From an uncultured Lachnospiraceae bacterium (GTDB taxonomy: Bacteria; Bacillota; Clostridia; Lachnospirales; Lachnospiraceae), in NCBI GenBank assembly GCA_902803625.1, contig CADCQV010000048.1:1-7297 (forward strand): 7,297 nucleotides of DNA. Reading direction: 5' to 3'. Numbering within the stretch: position 1 is the stretch's first letter; every line of letters begins with the position of its first letter. A program made the translations under genes and the position numbers. The notes under the pieces are model-generated. The model worked only from the letters and a program-made list of their open reading frames with translations. It was not told the origin of the DNA and did no database searches. Shown here piece by piece: positions 1-6,272 of the stretch.

Positions 1-22
1 CTAAAGCAAGTAATTTCTGCAT
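1..22 (-). CDS. Start of a downstream gene, truncated by the window edge
   Basis: Only the first seven codons are visible, reading M-Q-K-L-L-A-L, so no function can be named. The start is an ATG at 22-20, 22 bases after the kinase stop codon. Two signals support it: a strong Shine-Dalgarno (AAAGGTGG at 39-32, one mismatch from AAAGGAGG) nine bases before the ATG, and a near-consensus promoter just upstream at 44-73. A short basic-then-hydrophobic start could be the beginning of a signal peptide or simply a cytosolic N-terminus; seven residues do not decide it. The position directly after a hybrid kinase makes a response regulator or other signalling partner possible, but that is a guess from context. 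Confidence 0.5.
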
Positions 23-31
23 AACTAAACA

Positions 32-39
32 CCACCTTT
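32..39 (-). promoter_or_regulatory. Ribosome binding site of the downstream gene
   Basis: AAAGGTGG on the minus strand, one mismatch from the ideal AAAGGAGG, with a nine-base spacer to the ATG at 22-20. It is the best Shine-Dalgarno in the window and is the main reason for calling a gene start here. Confidence 0.5.
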
Positions 40-43
40 AATA

Positions 44-73
44 ATTATATCACACTTCGTAAAGCGCTTTCAA
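44..73 (-). promoter_or_regulatory. Predicted sigma-A promoter overlapping the kinase stop codon
   Basis: On the minus strand a -35 box TTGAAA (73-68, 5 of 6 to consensus) is separated by 18 bases from a perfect -10 box TATAAT (49-44). The kinase stop TAA (47-45) lies inside the -10 box. The predicted transcription start is near 37-38, leaving a leader of about 15 bases that would just keep the Shine-Dalgarno. It would let the next gene be transcribed independently of the kinase. Found by eye; AT-rich stop regions do produce chance TATAAT matches. Confidence 0.45.
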
Positions 74-3000
74 TGAGCTCCTCTGCCTCGTCATAGTCGA
101 AGTCACGAAGAAGCCTGAGTGCCTCCTTTGCTTCCTTCCTTATACCCTGAGGAACCCCCGGAAGCTCCATAAATTCAGCAAGTGCCTCCTCTGCCTCATC
201 GGTTTCCATGTTTTTAAGCAGCGAGCCGATCTTTTCCAAGTGTCCCTTCAGCTCTTCAGCTGAAAGAAGCTCTGCACTGTCCGTATCCCCATCATTCTCT
301 TTTTCACCCTCTCTCTCTTCTTCCCCGAGAGCTGCTTCTATCTCTTTCAGAACCTTCTCCAGAAGGGTTTCCAGTCCCTCCTTCTCATTAAGGATTTCTT
401 CCTCCTTCCTGTCACGGGCGAGATCCTCAAAGTGTTTTGCAAGATCCGAAAGCTCCTCCGCACCTATATAGCGGGCCGAGCTCTTCAGAGCGTGTACCGA
501 TATCTGATAGGCCGCCAGATCATGCTCTTCAAGCTGCCTCTTAAAGGTCTCCGGCCTGTTCGACGCGATAAAGGAATTCAGAAGGGTCTTGTACATCTCT
601 ATATCCTTCAGCGAATTTTCAAGACCCTTATTTACATCAATATCCGTAAGAGAGTCAAGCCACTCCCTGTTCACGTTTCCCCCGCTGTCCTCTCCGGAGC
701 TGCCTCCGTTTATCAGATCGGATACGGCATTTATATCCTTCTGATCCCGTTTCTTCTCTGCTTCTGGGATCCACCTGTCCATTACCTCCATAAGCCTCTT
801 CAGTTCTATCGGCTTTGTCAGATAATCATTCATTCCCGCATTCAGGAATTCCTCTTCCACTCCCTTTATGGCATTGGCTGTAAGAGCGATTATAGGTGTG
901 GTATATTTCTCCCTGATCTTTACCGTGGTCTCTATACCGTCCATTCCGGGCATCATATGGTCCATAAAGATAAGATCATAGGACTCATCCTCTTCAAGAC
1001 GTGCAAGTGCCTCGGTTCCGCTGGATGCAAGGATCACGTCTGCACCGTACTGGCTGATTAAGCCCTTTGCCACCTCCAGATTCACCCTGTTGTCGTCAAC
1101 AACCATTATCCTGGCATCGGGACATACAAAGGGCAGAGTGAATTCCTCATTTACCACCCGTGATTCACCGTATACAAAGCTGCAGTCCGTATTGTCGACT
1201 ATCCTCTGGGGTATGGAGAAGCTGAAGGTGCTGCCCTCCCCGTAAACACTCTCCACATCAATGGATCCGCCCATCAGATTAAGGAGATTCTTGCATACCG
1301 CAAGTCCCAGACCCGTACCGGTGATGCCTCTGTTCCTCCTGGTATCTATCTGCATAAAGGATTCGAAAAGCTTCGGCATATCCTCATCCTTTATCCCTAT
1401 GCCCGTATCCTTTACGGCGGCGATAAGCTCCCCGCTCTCCTCATTCCTCGGTCTCCAGTCCACGGAAAGCGTGATCTCGCCCTTATCCGTGTATTTTACG
1501 GAGTTGTTCAGGATATTTATAAATATCTGCCTGATCCTCATAACATCCCCGAAGAGGCCTTCAGGTATATGATTCCCGATATTTACCGTGAATTTGATCG
1601 GCTTTTCGGAAACCTGTATGCCGATGATGCTGGTTATATCATTAAGCAGTGAGGACAGGGCGTATTTGTCCTCTATTATCTCGAACTTTCCGGACTCTAT
1701 CTTTGAGAAATCCAGTATCTGGTTAATGATCCCGAGAAGGTTATTTGCACTGGATCTGATATTTCCGGCATAACTCCTTGTTTTGTCCGAAATATTCCTT
1801 TCGGAAAGTATAAGCTCGGAGAAGCCTGCGATGGCGTTCATGGGCGTCCTTATCTCATGTGACATGGATGACAGGAAGTTTGACTTTGCGGCACTTGCCT
1901 GATCCGCCATATTCTTCAGGATGAAGGAGGCAATTATCGATGAAAGCTCCGAGAGCGCATCTATAAGCTCCTGCGGCCATTCATAATCCCTGTCGGATTT
2001 CTCATAGAAGATACAGCCCCTGATCTCGTCCTCGGATCTAAGGAAGCAGAGAAGTCCGGATGTTCCGAGGGCATCCAGAAAGTCCCCGGTATCCCCTTTC
2101 AGGAATTCGAAGAAATGGCGGTCGACCCTTATGACATCATCCTTTTCGAGAAGCTTCCTGACCCTGTCGAAATCGTCCTTGTCCACATTAAACTTTCTCC
2201 CGAGGAAGGGACAGCCGAGCCTCGTCTGCCTGTCAAATTCGCCTATGCAGGAAAAGCTTTCAAGCGTGGTGGTACTGTCACGTTCCAGTATATGGATGAA
2301 ATCTATGTCAAACTGGCTGCTGATCCGCTCCAGCGTGAGCTCCACGGCGCTGTGCAGCTCCTTTGATCTCTGAAGGACATTGAATACAAAGGGTATGATC
2401 TCCCCGAAGTAAACATTGTCCTTCTGGCTGTCGCTCACGCTGTTTATCTGGAATTTTTCCTCCATAGGCAGGGCTTCCATAAGATCCGCAAGCCCGTGGA
2501 AATAGGTGATGGTATACTTCATCCCCGTTCCCGCACCCTTATTTATATTCAGGGAATCAAGTCCCTCCCTTATCCTGGAGTCAAAGATCTCCATGACCTC
2601 GTCGGTGGGATTGCTGAAATAGATGACAAAGGAGGGATCGGATATCCTTATCTTCAGATCGCCCTCAGCGGTCATATTCCTTATGCCCTCGGCCATACGT
2701 TCAAGAACCGCATCCAGAAAAACACGTCCCATAACATCTGATATTTCAGAGAAATTACTGAAATGGATATAGCAGATACTGGCCACATTTCCCGGTCCTT
2801 CGTCGCTGGTCTTCTGGGAAAGAAGCCTCAAACCCACATCCCACTGGATAAAGTTCGTGACCCTGTCACGTGCCACTCTTTCGAGAAGGATCTGCTCCTC
2901 CCTCTTCTCGGCGGTAATATCCTTTATCCTGCCGACACCTCTCTCGGCCTCTCCCGAAAGCTCATTATAAACAGTCTGACCCTCGACGGAATACCATCTG

Positions 3001-3908
3001 TATTCCTCGTCCTCGTTCTTATGGTACCTGAATTCGATGGGTCCGGTAAGCCTCCCCTCCATAAAGAGCCTGATCTTCTCCACGTCATTGGGGTAGATCT
3101 TTTTCCCGCTGCTTAAGGAGGCCATAAAATCCTTTATTATCTTCTTTCCCCCGGTCTTCCCGTTGTCATGTCCCTCAAAGCTTCCGAAGGTTATGAGCTC
3201 GTCAGTGATATAGTTATAGTCGATTATGATATCATTGGAATTTTCAAATGCCAGAAAATATCTTTCCTCGTCCGACCTTACCTCCGCCATAAGGTTATCT
3301 TCCCTTATGATATGCTCCTCCTCGGTCTTTGCGATATAGTAGATAATAGGCACGACTATCACGAATTCAATGGTCAGACCCAGCACATACCCGATATAGA
3401 CCGGCAGCTGCTCTCCCCCGATGAATCCCAGCAGATAGTGTATACTCCGCCAGTTGGCCACTCTGACCCACATAGCAACGAGCATCAGTATGTAGTTCAT
3501 CCCAGCCGAAAACAAAGTGAGGACGGGATCGATATAGAACAGTGTAAGTATCGTTGAAAGGATAAAAGAGATCCAGATACCCACATGGGGAAGAAGTGCC
3601 ACTGAAAACACCCCAAGGGTCAGAGCGATCACATTGAAATACTTATTAAAAACAGTATTGTCCGACGCCTTGTTCACCAGAACCGTGGATACCGCCACGC
3701 TGCTGACCACCGCGCAGAAGATCACAAGGTGGGGAATGGACATGGTAAATATATTCAGATAGCGGAGAGCGGCAACAAGCGGCACCGATACCAGTATCCA
3801 TGGCATCACGCCGGCAGTGATGCGGTTCATGTTGGCATCATTCTCAACAAGATAGCGGTTGGCGCTTCTCGCCTTGCTTATGGAGTTTATCTTCCTGCCT
3901 TTTTCCAT
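45..3908 (-). CDS. Membrane-bound hybrid sensor histidine kinase with receiver and HPt domains
   Basis: A 1287-residue tripartite sensor kinase that autophosphorylates on His and relays phosphate to Asp and then His for an unseen response regulator. In order: about six hydrophobic membrane segments (residues 35-193); a PAS/PAC sensor (about 211-335); a degenerate GGDEF domain (about 345-505); a GAF-like domain (about 515-665); HisKA with phospho-His 684 in SHEIRTP; HATPase with the N box around 798-806, DTGIGI 834-839 and GTGLGL 864-869; a receiver with D938/D939, phospho-acceptor D983, T1010 and K1032; and an HPt with H1139 in HALKSSA. An acidic linker (1195-1212) leads to a helical tail. 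All catalytic residues of the relay are intact. The start ATG has AGGA four bases upstream and its own promoter in the gap. The stimulus is unknown. The glycan genes upstream may be a target or just neighbours. The family call is certain; the role is open. Confidence 0.96.
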   Translation of the reverse strand: MEKGRKINSISKARSANRYLVENDANMNRITAGVMPWILVSVPLVAALRYLNIFTMSIPHLVIFCAVVSSVAVSTVLVNKASDNTVFNKYFNVIALTLGVFSVALLPHVGIWISFILSTILTLFYIDPVLTLFSAGMNYILMLVAMWVRVANWRSIHYLLGFIGGEQLPVYIGYVLGLTIEFVIVVPIIYYIAKTEEEHIIREDNLMAEVRSDEERYFLAFENSNDIIIDYNYITDELITFGSFEGHDNGKTGGKKIIKDFMASLSSGKKIYPNDVEKIRLFMEGRLTGPIEFRYHKNEDEEYRWYSVEGQTVYNELSGEAERGVGRIKDITAEKREEQILLERVARDRVTNFIQWDVGLRLLSQKTSDEGPGNVASICYIHFSNFSEISDVMGRVFLDAVLERMAEGIRNMTAEGDLKIRISDPSFVIYFSNPTDEVMEIFDSRIREGLDSLNINKGAGTGMKYTITYFHGLADLMEALPMEEKFQINSVSDSQKDNVYFGEIIPFVFNVLQRSKELHSAVELTLERISSQFDIDFIHILERDSTTTLESFSCIGEFDRQTRLGCPFLGRKFNVDKDDFDRVRKLLEKDDVIRVDRHFFEFLKGDTGDFLDALGTSGLLCFLRSEDEIRGCIFYEKSDRDYEWPQELIDALSELSSIIASFILKNMADQASAAKSNFLSSMSHEIRTPMNAIAGFSELILSERNISDKTRSYAGNIRSSANNLLGIINQILDFSKIESGKFEIIEDKYALSSLLNDITSIIGIQVSEKPIKFTVNIGNHIPEGLFGDVMRIRQIFINILNNSVKYTDKGEITLSVDWRPRNEESGELIAAVKDTGIGIKDEDMPKLFESFMQIDTRRNRGITGTGLGLAVCKNLLNLMGGSIDVESVYGEGSTFSFSIPQRIVDNTDCSFVYGESRVVNEEFTLPFVCPDARIMVVDDNRVNLEVAKGLISQYGADVILASSGTEALARLEEDESYDLIFMDHMMPGMDGIETTVKIREKYTTPIIALTANAIKGVEEEFLNAGMNDYLTKPIELKRLMEVMDRWIPEAEKKRDQKDINAVSDLINGGSSGEDSGGNVNREWLDSLTDIDVNKGLENSLKDIEMYKTLLNSFIASNRPETFKRQLEEHDLAAYQISVHALKSSARYIGAEELSDLAKHFEDLARDRKEEEILNEKEGLETLLEKVLKEIEAALGEEEREGEKENDGDTDSAELLSAEELKGHLEKIGSLLKNMETDEAEEALAEFMELPGVPQGIRKEAKEALRLLRDFDYDEAEELIESALRSVI
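63..221 (-). repeat. Short internal duplication in the C-terminal tail of the kinase
   Basis: Two 17-residue segments of the kinase tail are similar: residues 1230-1246 (171-221) read LLKNMETDEAEEALAEF and residues 1266-1282 (63-113) read LLRDFDYDEAEELIESA. They share the pattern L-L-[KR]-[ND]-x-[DE]-x-D-E-A-E-E and are offset by 36 residues. At DNA level only about 12 bases in a row match (CTCCTCTGCCTC on the plus strand), so this is an old protein-level duplication, not a recent DNA repeat. Confidence 0.5.
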
Positions 3909-3910
3909 AT

Positions 3911-3916
3911 TTTCCT
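3911..3916 (-). promoter_or_regulatory. Ribosome binding site of the hybrid kinase
   Basis: AGGAAA on the minus strand (3916-3911), with the AGGA core four bases from the ATG at 3908-3906. The site follows a run of five T, so it should be unstructured and accessible just after the leader hairpins. It supports the chosen start. Confidence 0.6.
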
Positions 3917-3928
3917 AAAAACCGTTTT

Positions 3929-3946
3929 CCCGGATCCAAATCCGGG
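3929..3946 (-). promoter_or_regulatory. Leader hairpin upstream of the kinase gene
   Basis: A perfect 7-bp inverted repeat: CCCGGAT at 3929-3935 and ATCCGGG at 3940-3946 with a four-base loop. In the kinase transcript it lies in the 5' leader, ending 20 bases before the ATG. It is GC-rich and stable for its size. The following bases are AAAACGG then five T, so it lacks the immediate U-run of a normal intrinsic terminator. It may stabilise the 5' end, attenuate read-through from the upstream operon, or weakly end that operon. Confidence 0.5.
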
Positions 3947-3960
3947 TCAGTATGCCTGAC
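3946..3960. promoter_or_regulatory. Inverted repeat at the predicted transcription start
   Basis: GTCAG (3946-3950) and CTGAC (3956-3960) form a 5-bp dyad with a five-base centre. It sits at the predicted start of the kinase transcript (near 3959-3960) and shares one base with the stronger hairpin at 3929-3946. It could be a protein operator at +1 or a first RNA stem stacked on the second. Five-base arms are short enough to occur by chance. Confidence 0.3.
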
Positions 3961-3965
3961 AGTCC

Positions 3966-3994
3966 ATTATACTATATTTCTTACGTTTTATCAT
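3966..3994 (-). promoter_or_regulatory. Predicted sigma-A promoter for the hybrid kinase
   Basis: On the minus strand a perfect -10 box TATAAT (3971-3966) lies 17 bases downstream of ATGATA (3994-3989), which matches the -35 consensus TTGACA at 4 of 6 positions. The predicted start near 3959-3960 gives a leader of about 50 bases carrying the two hairpins and the Shine-Dalgarno. This separates the kinase transcriptionally from the glycan operon, although read-through is possible because no clear terminator stands between them. Confidence 0.6.
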
Positions 3995-4008
3995 GCTATA
4001 TTAAGCAT
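3993..4008. promoter_or_regulatory. Small inverted repeat overlapping the -35 region of the kinase promoter
   Basis: ATGCT (3993-3997) and AGCAT (4004-4008) form a 5-bp dyad with a six-base AT centre, starting right after the aminotransferase stop codon and overlapping the kinase -35 box by two bases. It is too weak and has no T-run for a terminator. A regulator site is possible. Listed because the gap has few other signals. Confidence 0.2.
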
Positions 4009-5130
4009 TTATTCCCTGTTTCTTATTATTCCCGTGATTTTATCCACGGCTTCCTCTGTGAGAGCGGAATACATAGGTATGGTCATCACCTGTCCGGCCG
4101 CTCTCCGGGCTGCCGGGGTCTCGCTGCTGTCATAGCTTTCCCTGTAGCAGTCAAGCTCGGTTATCATCGGGTAAAAATACTTTCTCGCACCTATACCGTT
4201 TTCGGCAAGGACCGTAAAAAGCCGGTCCCTGTCCATGCCGTATTCCTCTTTGTCGATAAATACCGGGAAATACGCATAATTTGCCTTGACGTCCTCCCTT
4301 TCACCGATAAGCCTTACCCCTTTTATATCCTTTAATCTCTCCCGGTACAGATCATTTACCCTTTTTCTCTTCCCTATCTCAGAGTCCACGTGACGAAGGT
4401 TGCAGAGTCCCATGCAGGCGGCAAACTCGTTCATTTTGGCGTTTGGTGCTATGTATCTCACCCTTTCCTCATCCACTATGCCGAAATCCCTGAGCTCAGC
4501 TATCTTCCTGCTCTCTTCCTCAGTATGGCAGCATACCGCGCCGCCCTCTATGGTGTTATATACCTTTGTGGCATGAAATGAGAAGCAGGAAAGGTCACCG
4601 AAGGATCCGCTGCCTCTCCACTCCCCGTCATAAAACAGCCTGACACCGAAGGTATGTGCTGCATCATATATTACCTTCAGGCCATGCCTTTTGGCGATCT
4701 CCCCGATCCTTGCCACATCGCACATATTGCCGTAAACATGCACAGGCATTATGGCAACCGTATTCTCCGTGATCCTTGACTCTATACTGTCGGGATCCAG
4801 ACAGCAGTCAGCCTCTCTTATATCCGCAAAGACAGGCCTGAAGCCGCTTCGTACTATGGCGTGGGTGGTGGATACAAAGGTAAAGGGGGTCGTTATGATC
4901 TCTCCGCCCTTCCTTAGGTTCAGAAGCTCCAGAGAAAGCTCCAGAGCCGCATGGCCGTTTACCGTTAGGGAAAGAGCCTCTACCCCCAGATATTTCCTTA
5001 ATCTTTCCGCCAGCTCCTCATGCTTTTCACCGGCATTTGTGATCCAGTGGGTTTCAAACAGGGACTCTATTTCCTTTACATATTCCTCAAGCTCCGGCAT
5101 GGAGGAGCGTGTCACCGGGATCTTATGCAT
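4009..5130 (-). CDS. DegT/DnrJ/EryC1/StrS family PLP aminotransferase
   Basis: A 373-residue, full-length member of the PLP-dependent sugar aminotransferase family. These enzymes transfer an amino group, usually from glutamate, onto a nucleotide-linked keto-sugar to make amino sugars for surface glycans. Visible family marks are IPVTRSSMP at residues 4-12, VNGHAALELSL at 57-67 (phosphate-binding region), TPFTFVST at 81-88, HVYGN at 131-135, DAAHTFG at 156-162 with D156 expected to contact the PLP ring nitrogen, and SFHATK at 184-189 with K189 as the PLP lysine, followed by EGGAV. The start ATG lies inside the end of the glycosyltransferase gene (19-base overlap), with GGAG about 11 bases upstream. 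This start is preferred over Met 11 because the IPVTRSSMP stretch is conserved in the family. The exact sugar substrate cannot be read from sequence. It is the last gene of the glycan block. Confidence 0.93.
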   Translation of the reverse strand: MHKIPVTRSSMPELEEYVKEIESLFETHWITNAGEKHEELAERLRKYLGVEALSLTVNGHAALELSLELLNLRKGGEIITTPFTFVSTTHAIVRSGFRPVFADIREADCCLDPDSIESRITENTVAIMPVHVYGNMCDVARIGEIAKRHGLKVIYDAAHTFGVRLFYDGEWRGSGSFGDLSCFSFHATKVYNTIEGGAVCCHTEEESRKIAELRDFGIVDEERVRYIAPNAKMNEFAACMGLCNLRHVDSEIGKRKRVNDLYRERLKDIKGVRLIGEREDVKANYAYFPVFIDKEEYGMDRDRLFTVLAENGIGARKYFYPMITELDCYRESYDSSETPAARRAAGQVMTIPMYSALTEEAVDKITGIIRNRE

Positions 5131-6272
5131 TTCTCATATATCTCCATAAGTATTCTGTAGTTTTCTTCGGGAGTACAGGGCTTCAGAGTGTTGAAGTCAT
5201 AGTCATACAATCCATTTTCCCTGTCTTCATCAAAGGTCTCTATCCTTTTTGGAAGCTCTCCAATATCCTTTATCAGAGGCTTATCGCTGCCGTAGATATC
5301 CCTAAGAAGCCTTCCCCCGTTACCGAAATCAAGTCCTATAACGGGTGTTTTCCTTGAAAAGCTCTCAATTATGGTCATGGGAAAGCCCTCATACCATTTT
5401 GAAGCAAAGATCAGAGCCTTTGAGCCCTCCAGAAGCTTCAGGGCTTCCTCATTTCCCAGTCTTCCGAGGAAGCGGATATTATATCTCTCATAGCTTTCCC
5501 TCAGCCTGTTCTCATATTCCTCCATACCGCTTCCGGCAACATTCAGAACGAAGCTTTCCGGGAGCTTTATCCACTCTGACAATATTTCCTCTATGCCCTT
5601 AAGGGGATCCAGACGGCCGAGATAGAGGAAATCCCGTCTTTTCTTCCCTTCCTCAACGTCCTTCAGGTCAAAGCCGAAGGAAAAATTGGGCTTTACGAAG
5701 ATGTCATCGGGATTAAAGCCCGCGGATACAAAGATCTCCTTATTTAGATCAGTAAGGGCAATGTATTTCACTCCCTTATACAGGCCGTGCCTCTCCGCAT
5801 AGGAATTTATCCTTAAGTTTAGCAGTGTATGGATACGGTTACCGTGGTAGCAGCCATGGATAAATGCCGGGAGCTTCACGGTTCTTCCTTCCTTAAGACA
5901 TTCCCTGCAGACCCTGTCTTTTCTGTACAGCATGGCATTTATGCACAGCATACGGAAATTATGGAGGGTACGGACGACCGGCACATTTTCCTTCTTAGCG
6001 GCCAGAAATACCGAGGGCGATATTAGAAAACGGTCGTTATGCACATGGACTATGTCAATATCGTTCGCCCTGATAAGGTTCCGTACACCCCTGAAGCTGC
6101 GCCGCGAAAAAACGGCCTCGGATAAAAGATCCTCCGGCTCCATATCATCATTATGCTTGGTGAAGGTGATGACATTCTGTCCATGGGACTTAAGAAGCTC
6201 TGCTTCGTTCCTGAAGACCGTATCCTCTCCCCCGGGAGTCCTGTAAAAATTGTGTATGAGAAGTATGTTCAT
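5112..6272 (-). CDS. Glycosyltransferase family 4 (GT-B fold)
   Basis: A 386-residue retaining glycosyltransferase that probably adds a sugar from a nucleotide donor to a lipid-linked glycan at the cytoplasmic face of the membrane. The N-terminal half begins HNFYRTPGGEDTVF (residues 7-20), the glycine-rich acceptor-side loop typical of this subgroup, and has TLHNFRMLC at 102-110. The C-terminal donor half has YLGRLDPLKG at 217-226 with R220 and K225 as expected phosphate contacts, and the EX7E motif as E295 and E303 in EGFPMTIIE. A Cys/His group (C110, C122, C125, C141, H143) lies between the halves. There is no signal peptide or membrane segment. Its ATG directly follows the TAA of the CapA-like gene with only a weak AAGG three bases away, so translational coupling is likely. 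Sugar specificity is unknown. Confidence 0.93.
   Translation of the reverse strand: MNILLIHNFYRTPGGEDTVFRNEAELLKSHGQNVITFTKHNDDMEPEDLLSEAVFSRRSFRGVRNLIRANDIDIVHVHNDRFLISPSVFLAAKKENVPVVRTLHNFRMLCINAMLYRKDRVCRECLKEGRTVKLPAFIHGCYHGNRIHTLLNLRINSYAERHGLYKGVKYIALTDLNKEIFVSAGFNPDDIFVKPNFSFGFDLKDVEEGKKRRDFLYLGRLDPLKGIEEILSEWIKLPESFVLNVAGSGMEEYENRLRESYERYNIRFLGRLGNEEALKLLEGSKALIFASKWYEGFPMTIIESFSRKTPVIGLDFGNGGRLLRDIYGSDKPLIKDIGELPKRIETFDEDRENGLYDYDFNTLKPCTPEENYRILMEIYEKCIRSR

Noticed and set aside
432..1061. A 209-codon open frame on the plus strand
   Set aside because: It lies fully antisense to the receiver and HPt part of the kinase, whose motifs are intact. The product shows no recognisable domain and no convincing ribosome site was seen. 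It is a by-product of codon bias, as are the other plus-strand frames in the window.
3917..3946. Hairpin plus T-run as an intrinsic terminator of the glycan operon
   Set aside because: The five-T run begins seven bases after the stem instead of directly after it, and the hairpin lies downstream of the predicted kinase promoter, within its leader. It is kept as a leader hairpin; a weak terminating effect is not excluded.
3909..3965. A riboswitch in the kinase leader
   Set aside because: The leader is only about 50 bases with two simple stems. No known aptamer pattern, such as a c-di-GMP GEMM core, could be recognised.
5098..5100. Internal ATG (Met 11) as the aminotransferase start
   Set aside because: No Shine-Dalgarno precedes it and it would remove the conserved IPVTRSS segment; the ATG at 5130-5128 has GGAG upstream.
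4751..5149. A 132-codon open frame on the plus strand
   Set aside because: It is antisense to the conserved N-terminal third of the aminotransferase, is low in complexity (many Ser), and has no domain I recognise.
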